Shown in pieces: positions 35,701 through 46,403 of a stretch of 64,000 bases of DNA. Each line of letters opens with the position of its first letter. Positions within the stretch are counted from its first letter, which is position 1. Under the pieces are notes generated by a model. That model did no database searches and had not been told where the DNA came from. It saw nothing but the letters and a program-made list of their open reading frames with translations. A program made the translations under genes and the position numbers. The stretch is taken from NCBI GenBank assembly GCA_016987375.1, contig PJRA01000048.1, forward strand, positions 2,250,440 through 2,314,439, given 5' to 3'. This DNA is from Brachionus koreanus. Its lineage: Eukaryota; Rotifera; Eurotatoria; Ploima; Brachionidae.

Positions 35701-36592
35701 ACAATCATCAAGCACGAAATAATTGATATTTTAGATTTTTTTTACGATTTTGTATTCAAAAATTTAATGGCAACTTTTTTTTTGAAATCGGTTTTACTGG
35801 AAAAGTAAAATTTTTGATATATTTTCAATTTGCCATTTTGCTCAAATGCTTAAAATGTGTAATAAGATTGCATAACACACTTGATTTTTTTTTAATTAAA
35901 AATTTAAAGTTTAAAAAGCTAAAAGACTATGAAAATTGCAATGCAATCAAATTTCGCACTTAAAATTTTCGACCAAAATAAAAAAACTGAAAATTTATCA
36001 AAAATTTTATGTTGCCAGGTTATTGAACACTCTTGAATGATTATAAATATTTTTTGTCAAAATAAATGAAGTTTTTAGAATATTTTTAGTTGATAATTCT
36101 AAGAAAATAAAATGCTTCAATTTTTTCAAAATTTTCAAAGAATTTCTTAATTTTACCATATAAATATACTAATTAGATAACTGAACTACAAAATGTAAGA
36201 AAATAAATTCGAAATTTAATCAAATGCTTGAAAAAATCATTCAAAAATGTTTAGTTAAATTATTTTAAAAAAATTGCCAATATAATTAGGTTGATATATT
36301 TGAGTCAATTTAATTAAAATAAAATTACATAAGTCAAAAAGAAATTTAATTTGCAGATAAAATTTGATAATAAGAAAGGTAAATCATTGTAAATGAATGG
36401 TTCATTCAAAGTAATTAACAGCATTGTTGGACACACGATTAGAAATAACAAATCTGATATTGCTAGATTTAGGCAAAAATATTCAGTAGGTGACTGTTTC
36501 TTGGTTGGTAGAACAAAAACGACTGACAAATTTGCCATTATACCAATCGTAGAAATGACAATAGTAATAATATTAAAAAACTTCAAAATCAT
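32712..36592 (-). CDS. Class A GPCR, neuropeptide (galanin/allatostatin-A-like)
   Basis: Predicted 355-residue rhodopsin-type receptor. Exons in transcript order: 36592-36329, 35184-35139, 35085-34996, 33433-33183, 33128-32712. TM1 starts IITIVISTIGIMANLSVVF (the N of GxxxN), and TM2 has LNLAISDLLFLIVCP with the sodium-site Asp. TM3 begins CKLNFFLTY and ends MTFDRF, a DRF instead of DRY. TM4 spans the exon 3/4 join as VIIWIGVSIILSIP, with the usual Trp-to-Pro spacing. TM6 is FGVSWLPIHSIYL (SWLP for CWxP) and TM7 NPFFY. The TM6-TM7 segment most resembles galanin/allatostatin-A/kisspeptin receptors; ligand choice is inference. Introns 1 and 3 are long (1,144 and 1,562 bases). Its stop lies only 146 bases from the stop of the convergent kinesin. 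Confidence 0.87.
33434..34995. other. GPCR intron 3
   Basis: 1.56 kb intron interrupting TM4 of the GPCR. It is AT-rich with no recognisable nested gene or repeat. The acceptor at 33434-33435 was preferred over one about 20 bases upstream because it keeps the TM4 Trp-to-Pro distance. Confidence 0.6.
35286..35715. repeat. Possible inverted-repeat element in GPCR intron 1
   Basis: The two ends share imperfect inverted sequence. The left end starts GTGCT and contains GCATTGTAGAGCTTTCGGCT. The right end, read in reverse complement, starts GTGCT and contains GCATTGTGACTTTCGGCT. The interior of about 380 bases is AT-rich and non-coding. Size and structure would fit a MITE-like non-autonomous DNA element. 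I see no clean target-site duplication. Confidence 0.4.
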
Positions 36593-39500
36593 TATCTAAA
36601 AATATAAAATAACAATTTGATACTTTTTCTAGAATAACTTTTCGTTTGAATAGTTCATTAGTTATTGTTTAATAGACCTTAAGGGTCTGATAAAGAAACG
36701 AAAATATCAATGCTTAAATATAGATTATTTAAGTTTTTACTTCTGATAAGATAAGATATGCCAGGTTTTCCTTTAATTTCATTTTATAGAAGCAAAAGGA
36801 GCTTGAAATGCCAATTTTAAATATTCAAAAAAACAAATAAATCAAATAAAATATAATTTATTTATTTCAAATTCTTATTCCTTTGCAAAACTATTAATAA
36901 AAACTATTTAATAAAAGAACTAACTTTCAAAAAATGCCTAAAGAATCAAAAATTTTATTACTAGTCTTTTCTTTTTTTAAAATCAATATGTTAAATTTTT
37001 TTAAGTAAAAAACAATCTATCATATGCATCAAAAATTCAATCACATATTTAAAATTTAAATGATTAAAAAAATAAAATGTTAAAATTGAACTAAATAGAA
37101 AAATGTATTTGTAATAGTAAAGAACTACTAAAAAGTTTATTACAAAATAATATAAAACTTTATTGTTATTTGTGCAGAGAAAAAATTTAAATTGGATGAT
37201 AGTTTTACACTTCATTTTTAAAAACTATTAATATAAAATTTTCACAATAGCTTTATTTTAATTGATTAATTGAAGTGGAAAAATTCTTATTTGTTTTGCA
37301 TTTTATAGATCTAGACAAATTAGGAAAAACGATTTTTAAATTTATACCTTAAGGAAAAATTCTGATCAAGAATCGGTTTTATAATCTATTATCCTTTGGC
37401 ATTTAAAAAAAATCCAAGCCATTAGTTGCAAAACAAGCTAGATTTATTACTTAATTAAAGTAAATAAAACAAAATTATTCTCTATGCTACAATCGAAAAT
37501 GCAAAGTAAATTTTATTTTTTAAATTTGATTATAACATTTTAGATGCGTAATATTTCAATGTTTTCTATGAATATTACAATCCTTTTACAAAAGTTTAAA
37601 AATAAAGCTTTAAAATATTACAAAATTTGAAATGTTTGAAATTTGAAATTAGTTTGGCTTTAAAATATTTGTAAAACAACCATTTAGTATTGTATAAAAC
37701 AACCATCTAACTTAGATCTTCAGCATGTAAATACTTTTGAAGCATCAATTTTAACATTTTATGTTTTCTTGTATTAAGAATTAAAAATTTTTAAGAAGAA
37801 TATTAAACAAATTTTATATAAATATAAATATTTCGAAAGTAAATAACACAAGAGAGATGCTTAAAAATTTGGTTGAACGTTTAAAAAATCTATGTTTAAC
37901 CTCTCCTTTTCACTGAAGTGGCAATTTTGGTAACTGAAAAAAAAAACTTAAAGGATAATGTTGATTTAAAATAATCAAAAATTTATTAAAAAATTATGCT
38001 CTGAAAATGAAATATTGAAAATCTTAATTTTTGTTAATTTTGATTTTTAATCAATAAGTTTTTAGAAAAGTGATTAGATTTCGAGGTTTTTGAGATATAA
38101 TCTACCACACACAAAATCTGTGCTATTTACAATAGCTAATCAGTCATCGAAACAAAAAAAAATTATTTTAATTCGTTATTTATAAATATTTTTAGTTGCT
38201 TTTTTAATTAAGCTTTTTTTTTAATTCTGTTTAAGTTTTTTTTATAAATGTTTGTTATTTTAGAAATCAAATCATGAACGAAATACTTGCTCAATATTCG
38301 CAATTAAAATATTTTACTCTTTACAAATTTAATAAACTAAGATTACTTTAAAGCTTCCAAGTTATTAAATATTTGATTATTAGTATTCCTTTAAGCTTAT
38401 TTAAAATTTATCTTATTTAGCATAAAATAAATTTAGAAGATTATAAATAAACCATTTTAAAATAATTGTTTATTACAAAATATAATTAATCATGATTATC
38501 TTGCCTTTAAAATAAAAATGAATTTAAATATCAATCTAAACAATTTATGTCATTTTATCAAGCATTAATAAAAATTAGTAAGTTTATTTTAACAACTAAT
38601 AACTAATAAGCAATTTTTTAAAAAAGATTAATTTAAAGATTTCCATTTAAAATAATTAAATTTTTTTTTAAGAAATTTTTACTTGAACTTATATCTTTAT
38701 TAAGTATATTATAAAATATATATATATATATTTAAAATTTGAAAATAATTTTTTCGATTAGATAAATTTATCTTTAAATTAAAAAACAAAAACTTTGAGC
38801 ACAGAAACAAAAATGCTGACCAGTGGCTTGACCACGAATAAATCTTTCATTTTTTTATCTTTATTTTAGATAAAAAGCTTTGATGAATTTCAATTTATTA
38901 AATAATCTTCATAAATTTTTGTGGCTTTAAGATTAATAAATTACAGGTCCCATAGCGAAACTATAGCTTCGCTCCGAATTTAGCCAGGTATTCTGCTGTA
39001 GCTGATCACTTTTATTATTTGAAAAAAAGAATTAATTATAACTTATTTGAATTTCTTTTCGATTTTTGATGTAGCAGTAATGTTCTACAAATTTTAGTTC
39101 CGAGAATAATCAAAAATATTTTTTGTCATATTCTAATACTCGAATAAAAAAATGAAAAATTAATCTAAAAGCTTTTATTATTTCTTTATTATTAGGAATT
39201 CATCAAAATGATGCTATAAATGAAGCAATTATACCATAAAAACATATTTAATCAAAACTTGAAATGAAATTTTGCAAATTTTAAATGCTTTGATATTTTT
39301 GATTCTAGCTCTCTTGTTACTTATTACAGGGTTGGATTTTAGATAATTAATAAGATTACTTGTTTTTTTCTCTTTAAAATAATCAATTGTAGAACAAGAT
39401 GTTCGATGTCAAGAACAAGTTTTGTATAATTTAAAACACACTTTATAAAATAATATTAAAAGCTCTCCAAAAAAAAGATATAGCTTCATATTAGTATATT

Positions 39501-42016
39501 TCATTATTCAATTTTAAAATTAAAATGAAAATTATTGATAAAGATTCTGAAATAATGGTGCTGTAACGTTATAAAAATAATATAAAACAGGTCTAAACCA
39601 GTATCAGCAGCAACTCTTGAAATATGTCTAGCAGAATGGTAAAATTAACCCAAAGTAAAGACTGTTAAAAAGGCTACTGAGGGCAATCACTAGAACTGGC
39701 TAATTATTTTAAAGGCCTAACCGATTACAATAAAATTCGTATATATTTTATTTGATCAAAAAGTCGAGTTAATGAAAAAATAATTTTATTAAAATAATTT
39801 ATTTTAAATTTTGGTGCTGCACCAAAAATAAAATTAATTAAAAAGAACTTGTTTTTATTCCAATGAATTAATCACTTTTAATTTTTTCAAAAACGAATGA
39901 ATATTTTGTAGTAAGAATATTACTATGTCTTCTCTTCAAATTATTCATAGTCCCTTCTCTCTCCTTAACCTTCACTCGGATGGTGATGCCATCCATTAAG
40001 TGACTATTTATATATAATGGTAACTGAGATTCATTTCTTTTTATTAATAAACACATATTATACTAAGAAGTCTCTTTTAATAAACCTCTTAGCACGAACC
40101 CCTCAAAGCTTACGCTACAATTTCTATTAAACAGAAAGTTTGGTTTTCTTCTTCCAGAAAATACTATACACCATAAAAACGTTAAACTTTGGAATTAAAG
40201 AGCTGTATGAGATTGAATATCTTATCCATCAATCTTTCTTCTTCTGATTTCCATCTTTTTCGTCTGTTTTTTCAATTTTAAATTAGAAATTGAAACAAGC
40301 TTAGTCTCCCTTTTTCTATCAGCTGATTAAATTTCCGACCCCAACCCCAGAATTCTTAATTAGTGATTTTTAATAATTATTTGATACTGTTCAAAGTTTT
40401 TGATTAATTGAATAGATCTCAATTTGACTGAATATAATTTCTTGATTTTTGATTACATAAATATAAAATTCCATTTGACATATTTAAAATTTTTTTGAAA
40501 AAAAATTTGAAAATGTCAAAAACTGATCAAAATTCAATTCATCAAATTATTTAGATTTCGACCTACCAAGTATTATATTAAAATCCGGATACTGTTTACT
40601 GATTTAGATTAATGAAACAAAAAGTATATATATATTATTTTAGATTCAGATCCGATTATTGAAAATATAAATTTTATTAATTCCTCTTTCTGAACTTATG
40701 GTCTAATCTGAAATATGTTCATTTCAACTTAATTTTCAATTAATTGAAATTATTTAATTTTAAAGGACCATTTCGATTCTTCAGAGAATTTTTCTACTTA
40801 ATGATCTAGGATTCTAGATACATATCTTTCTAGTTCCAAATTAGATAATAATAATTATACAGAATTTTATTTTATGTCAAGAAATTTTCGTGACAAAATT
40901 TAGCAAGCCTTATCAAATGATTTAAAAATACTGTATCAATATTTATAAGCTAAATTAGCTTTTAGAATAGATATGAGAAATTAGTTGATTTATCCTAAGT
41001 CAATTATTTTTAATTAAGAATCAGGAGACAATTCATTTAATTTTGACTTTTCCTCACATGCATTTAACATATCTAGATAAAGATTTTTTTTCACTTAAGT
41101 AATCATAAAGATGAAATATTGAGAGGCATTTTTTAATCAGCATTTAAAATTTGAAATTCACATGCTATTATCACTTATAAGGTTTAGAAAATAAAACTTC
41201 TTATTTTTTTTGTTAGTCAGCTGAATTTTCAAATTTCATTAGTATCGATTTAAAAAAAAATAGAAAAAATAAAACACATAAAATATTCGAAATAAGAAAA
41301 TAAGTTGGATTTATTTAATTTTTTACGCTTCATTTAATTGATTATTTGGCTTATTTGTCAAACAAAACTAAAATATATGAAAAAAATCAACTTTAAATTC
41401 AATATTTTCGTCAGCATATGATCGAATAATTTTATAGAAAACCATAAAATTAATCTTACTATTTCATTTGGTTTTATTCAATCATTATAAAATTAGCTTT
41501 AATTAATTGAAAATTTACAACAACTGAAATCCTTATCTGAGCTAAGATACTTTAAAAAAATAATTGAAAATTCACAAATAACATAAATTTATTGGTTTTG
41601 TAAATAATAATAGCATAAATGTAAAATAAAATCTTAATTATTGAATAATAATAAAAAGCTAATTAATCCAATAAATATTTTATTTCTAAACCAGACGGCA
41701 AAGCAAAATTTTTGATCAGATTTCATTTTTCAAAAGTTAAAAAGTTAAAAAATAAAGCATGGAAATGTTACAAAAATTTTCACACAAAAAAATTTCTTGA
41801 AAGATTTAAATTTCAATAATTAATTTGCCTAGAATATTTGAAAAATATTTAGGTTTTTTTATTGTTAAATTTATTTTAAAAAATAAACACTTATATATTA
41901 ATTTTATAATTTATTTTCGAGATTAATTTATTAATTTCAAAATAAAATTATTAATTAAAAATTTCGGTTTCAGGAAGTTCAAATAATCATCAAAAAAAAG
42001 GAGCTAACAAATTTGA
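36593..42016. other. 5.4 kb gene-poor region
   Basis: No gene can be supported here. The sequence is homopolymer-rich, with an (AT)n tract at about 38717-38731. Less AT-rich blocks at 38940-39015, 39590-39720 and 39940-40360 have no coherent reading frame longer than about 60 codons. These blocks may be remnants of mobile elements, but I could not identify one. Confidence 0.45.
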
Positions 42017-42514
42017 TCAAGCTGATCTTTCTACCAGAACACCACTTGACTTAGCCTGTGTCGATTGTTCACCACTTGAATTTTGAGAATTTTCACTTTC
42101 TCCCTGAAATCGAATATTATGTTTTTCTCTAAAATCGTTTATCTCTTTTCCTTTTGTCACAATTTGACTTTGCAAACTTTCGATCAATCGAGTTATTTGA
42201 TCTCTGTTTTGTTCTAATGCTGGTAAAACTTCTCCTACTGTGCGTTCAACCAGAACACCACCAATCATTCTGAAACATTTTCTGTCTTTTTCAACTTCTT
42301 TCAGTGTTTCAATAACAAGCCTTTCACACAAAATTTAACTAAATTAAAATATCTACAGCAAAAAAAATTAAAATTACTCATGACTTTTCTGCTCTATTTG
42401 CAATTCAGCCGATTTGCTGGCAACAGCCTTTTGCTCCTCTCTTAATTTTTGAAAAGTGGCGACTATTTCTTGTTGTTCCTTTTCTTTGGATTTTTTTGAA
42501 GTAGAAGCAGACAT
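42017..42514 (-). CDS. PFDN2: Prefoldin subunit 2
   Basis: Predicted 146-residue beta-type prefoldin subunit of the hexameric cytosolic co-chaperone that passes nascent actin and tubulin to CCT. Exons are 42514-42378 and 42320-42017. The first helix is FQKLREEQKAVASKSAELQIEQKSHE. The beta-hairpin linker region is DRKCFRMIGGVLVERTV, nearly the animal consensus, and the second helix ends GKEINDFREKHNIRF. The C-terminal tail is Ser/Gln-rich and ends SGVLVERSA, recalling the GVLVS end of the human protein. Length matches the family (about 145-155). It is divergent from MRPS28, with 458 bases between start codons. Confidence 0.96.
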
Positions 42515-42972
42515 AGTTCTTATTAAATGGACCAATTTAAAATGGACAAAGTTAAAATTTTAAATTTTGATATTGGGATAGTTGAAAAAATTCAGAATTA
42601 TTCGCTTAGAAACAGTTAATTACTAAGATCATTAAAAATAAAAACACATTTTCAAATAATTTGTGAACATGTGAACTATTCATAGTTAAAAAAAATTAGA
42701 CCTGTAAAAATATACTCTTTATTAACTGAACATTACCTTAGGTTTAATTTAATAAAATTCGAAATTAAATTTAAATAAGTTTTATTAATTTTTGAAGCTA
42801 ATATTCTTAAATTTTTTCAATTATTTAATTAAATATTTAACGAAGAAAATTTGTACGAGACTTGAAAAAATTTTTATACAAATCAAATAAAAAGAGAATT
42901 TAATTTTTCAACTTAATTAAAATATTGCATTAGAAATAATTTTTGAATTTCTATTTTGAAAATAAACGCAAA
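42515..42972. promoter_or_regulatory. Divergent spacer between PFDN2 and MRPS28
   Basis: 458 AT-rich bases between opposite-facing start codons, probably containing both promoters. No specific motif stands out. Confidence 0.35.
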
Positions 42973-43523
42973 ATGCTTAAGTATTTGGGTTCGATTAAAT
43001 CTTTCAGACCAGGCTTTGCATGCTTATTAAATCAGTCGTTAAAATACTCAAATCAAGCTGATAATGCTGCCAATCAATTGACTAATCTTGTTAATGAATC
43101 AAAAGCTCAAAAAAATTTTGCCCAAATGTTCAAAGAGTCAAATTTTGTTGCTTTGGGAGATCTTGAAAACAAATATCTAATAGGCAAAATAGTTGATGTT
43201 GTAGGTGATGATTTGTACATTGATTATGGAGGAAAGTTCAACTGTGTGGTTAAAAGACCAGAAAAAGGAGCAAAGTATTTTAATTTTTATGTTTATTCTA
43301 TTTTTTAATTGATATTTAATTTAGTTATTACCTACGGAACAAAAATGTGAAAATAAAATTACACTCTTTTGAAATGGCCTCATATTTTTTGAATGCAGCT
43401 AAGCATATTACTTTATTGGAGTCAGACGCGGAACTTATTGGATTATTTCGAAAAGAAGATGAGCCTGATGAGAGAGCATTACTTTTAAATAAAGAAATAG
43501 ATGAATTGAACTCTGAGACATAA
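42973..43523 (+). CDS. MRPS28: Mitochondrial ribosomal protein bS1m (MRPS28)
   Basis: Predicted 166-residue small-subunit mitoribosomal protein. Exons are 42973-43274 and 43325-43523. The N-terminus (MLKYLGSIKSFRPGFACLL) is basic and hydrophobic with no acidic residue, consistent with a mitochondrial presequence. The conserved core is FKESNFVALGDLENKYLIGKI with DLYIDYGGKFNCVVKRP, an S1-like/OB-fold segment typical of MRPS28. The C-terminal half continues VKIKLHSFEMASYFL with ESDAELIGLFRKEDEPDERAL. The first ATG in frame is used. The next gene, ASZ1, begins 134 bases after this stop on the same strand. Confidence 0.93.
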
Positions 43524-43657
43524 AATAATTTAATTGAAATAAATTTTTATAAAAATTTTGATAATTAACACCAAATAATCTGTAATTTAAACTGCAGAGT
43601 TTGACTTAAAAATAGAAATATTCAGAATTGTTTTTATTAAATAGAAATTATACAAAG
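43524..43657 (+). promoter_or_regulatory. Short intergenic spacer, possible trans-splice site
   Basis: Only 134 bases separate the MRPS28 stop from the ASZ1 ATG. The spacer contains an AATAAA-type word and then TATTCAG, an acceptor-like site at about 43619-43625, about 33 bases before the ASZ1 ATG. This layout would fit polycistronic transcription resolved by spliced-leader trans-splicing. No SL sequence is present to prove it. Confidence 0.3.
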
Positions 43658-46403
43658 ATGATGCCTGCTGGCATGGAACCTAAGAGCTATCATTATCGAC
43701 CAGATGAAGATTTTGACTATGATGACGATGAATATGATGATGAGGGCTTCCAATTTGATTTTGGGAAAAATGAAAGCTCGAATAAAATAACAGAATTAAA
43801 TAATATAAAGATCGATAATAATGAAACAACCAGTCTGGTGTATGAAGTTAATAACAACTTTTACTGTGATGAGGCTGAATTTGCCTTAGATGACCTAAAA
43901 GATGCAATATTGAATAAAAATTTAAATTTAGTCAAAGAAATAATGGATAAGTTTGAAATAGATGTAAATTGTCCTCTAAAGTCAAACTGGATTCCAATAA
44001 TGTACGCTGTTTCATGTGGAAGTTATGAGATTACTGAATATTTCATAGAATTAGGTGCAGATGTTAATTTTGATGAAGGTAATCAAGCATTCGTAATAAA
44101 AATAAAATATTAAATTGAACTATAGATAGCTACAATGTACTTATGTGTGCATGTGGTAGTGTTGATCCAAGTGCCAGTGAAATTAATTTAGCAAAAATAA
44201 TTGATTTATTAATAAGTAAAGGCGCTGACATCAATCAATGTGACAAGTAATTCATCATGAATTTTTATAAAATTAATAAAGAAATTAAAAATTTAAGATA
44301 CTACCAGACTCCATTAATGTATGTTTGTCGTTCTGGAAACACAACTCTAATTGATTGCTTGATTAAATATGATATTGATTTGAATGCGAAAGATGATAAT
44401 GACTGGACAGTAATAAGCTTAAATTTTTAAAAAATTTGAAATTAATCATTTAAAATAGAGTTTAACTCATGCTAGTAGCAAAGGTCATTACAGATGTGTT
44501 CAAAAACTCCTAAGACTAGGAGCTGATCCATTAATTTGCTCAATCGAGTATCTTTACCCTTATGATATTGCCAAAAATTATGGTTTTCATGATGTATTTT
44601 TATTTAATCACTTGGCATATTTTAAACAAATTTTGTCATAGATTGAAGAACTTATAAAAAATTATCTGAAGGCCAAAAAAATAGAATCTTTTAAAAAAAA
44701 TGATAAACTGATCGAAATTTTTGAAAATGATTCATTTGAAGAAAGCAGCTATTTGCCAGAGTATTTTATATGATCATATAATTAAATTAGATAATAATGT
44801 TTTTTATTTTTTAAATATCTAATAGAAAATCTAAAGATGAAATCGAAATTTTTCTTGGTGCTTTAAAGTTGTCAAATTTGATTAAGAAATTTCAGCAAAA
44901 TGATGTTACTATATCAAAATTGTTGAACTTTAATGAAGATGATTTGAAAAGTGTAAATAACTATTTTTTTTGTTAAAATTTATTATAATAATTTTAAATC
45001 TAGATAGGTGTTTATGATGATTACTCAAGACAGTTAATCATATATGAAACGAGAAGATTTCACAATAAAAATTGGCTCTCTTCAAGTTTAATACCAGTTA
45101 AATATGATTCAGCACTTAAGTAAACAATTTCTCAATAATTTAAGATTCTAATTACTACTAAATGGTTCATTTTAAAGTTGTAATGATGCCATATCAATAA
45201 TTTCTAATATATCTAGACATGTTGATTTTGTCAACCAGAATATCAAGTTTTTGATGAGAGAAAGCAATGAAAATAAATATTTCTATGAGGTAAGTTATAT
45301 TTTTCTTAAATTAATTGAATAATTTAATTTGCTCCAAGGATGAATATCTGAGTGCACGATTCTTCAAAGAGACACAAAGCGCTCTATGGAATTGTAAATT
45401 TTTAACAGAGGGTTTAGATGAATTGTATAAAAATGTCAAAAAAGTATGTTGGATTCTAATTTAAAATTGATTAATTATCTGAATAAAGCACCAATTTCAC
45501 TTATAATCTATTATTTTTCTGGGGAATAACAAAAACTTCTTTGAGCATATAAAAATTAAGATTTATTTCAAAATTTAAAAAAAAATCTAATCAGACCCAA
45601 ATTTTAAAAAAATATTTTTATAATTATTTTGAATTATTTGCTAATCATGAGCCTTTTTTTTCTTCCTGGCTTGGAATTTGAACTTAAAACCGTATCATTG
45701 TATTTTCGGACTTTTATTGATTTTTAATCTAAAGCAATAACAATAATATGCTTACATATATAATTTTTTAGGTAGCCCTTACACTTTTAAATTTAAAACT
45801 TACAATCCAGTTCGTTAAAAGGAACACCTTTAATCAAATTGTTGTAATAAGCAAAACTATCAAAATTCATGTAAGATTCAAACCCACACTCGTCCTCTAT
45901 TTAGCAATTCTCTTCACATTATAATGCTTCTATATATTTCAGAAAATTTACTAGGTTTAAAAGAAAAGTATTTTAATACTGATCGAATAAAATTTCTACT
46001 CTTTTTTTTCAGAACCAAATCTAAGTCCTCCGAAAAGTTTTGAATTACTTTTTTTGCCAGAGTAGCATCAAAAACAATGGATTTTTGATATCAATAATTT
46101 TATTTTTTTTAAATAAAATTTTTTTTTCAGAAATTGAACATTAATTTTTTTTGGGATGAGTTTTTTTCTATTCTAAATAAACTGAGTGCTATATTCAGAA
46201 ATTTTAGCAAAAAAAACATAATTAACCATTTTTTAATATAAATTTTCAATTTTTTAAAGGAAGTAAAAAACTTAGATGCCGAACCGATTGATCTAGTCAA
46301 ACCAAAAAAGAAAAAATGGTCAAGAGATCCACTTAAAATAACAGCTATAGCAACTATAGCTATATCAGGAATTTTCATTATTAAAACAAAGTTTTTTAGT
46401 TAA
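43658..46403 (+). CDS. ASZ1: ASZ1/GASZ: ankyrin, SAM and membrane-anchor protein
   Basis: Predicted 503-residue GASZ orthologue (human 475), a germ-line protein of the outer mitochondrial membrane that scaffolds piRNA biogenesis. Exons: 43658-44078, 44126-44246, 44298-44409, 44459-44593, 44642-44760, 44826-44952, 45004-45119, 45178-45289, 45339-45443, 46260-46403; all phases agree. An acidic N-terminus (DEDFDYDDDEYDDEGF) leads into ankyrin repeats at about residues 85-290. Examples are NWIPIMYAVSCGSYEITEYF, TPLMYVCRSGNTTLIDCLIK and LTHASSKGHYRCVQKLLRLG. A SAM domain follows at about 305-360 (DEIEIFLGALKLSNLIKKF). The tail ends PKKKKWSRDPLKI and a hydrophobic helix (ITAIATIAISGIFII), the expected C-terminal membrane anchor. 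Intron 9 is 816 bases while the others are 47-65. ATGs at codons 1 and 2 are both possible starts. Confidence 0.92.
45444..46259. other. ASZ1 intron 9
   Basis: 816-base intron before the exon coding the membrane anchor. It contains a less AT-rich segment near 45872-45925; on the minus strand this has the word GGGTTTGAATCTTAC, loosely like a tRNA B box. No coding exon seen. Confidence 0.45.

Noticed and set aside
36393..36599. 68-codon ORF on +
   Set aside because: Antisense shadow of GPCR exon 1.
39868..40056. 62-codon ORF on - and less AT-rich surroundings
   Set aside because: No recognisable domain, stops on both sides, and no coherent exon chain to about 40360; could be a repeat remnant but I cannot show it.
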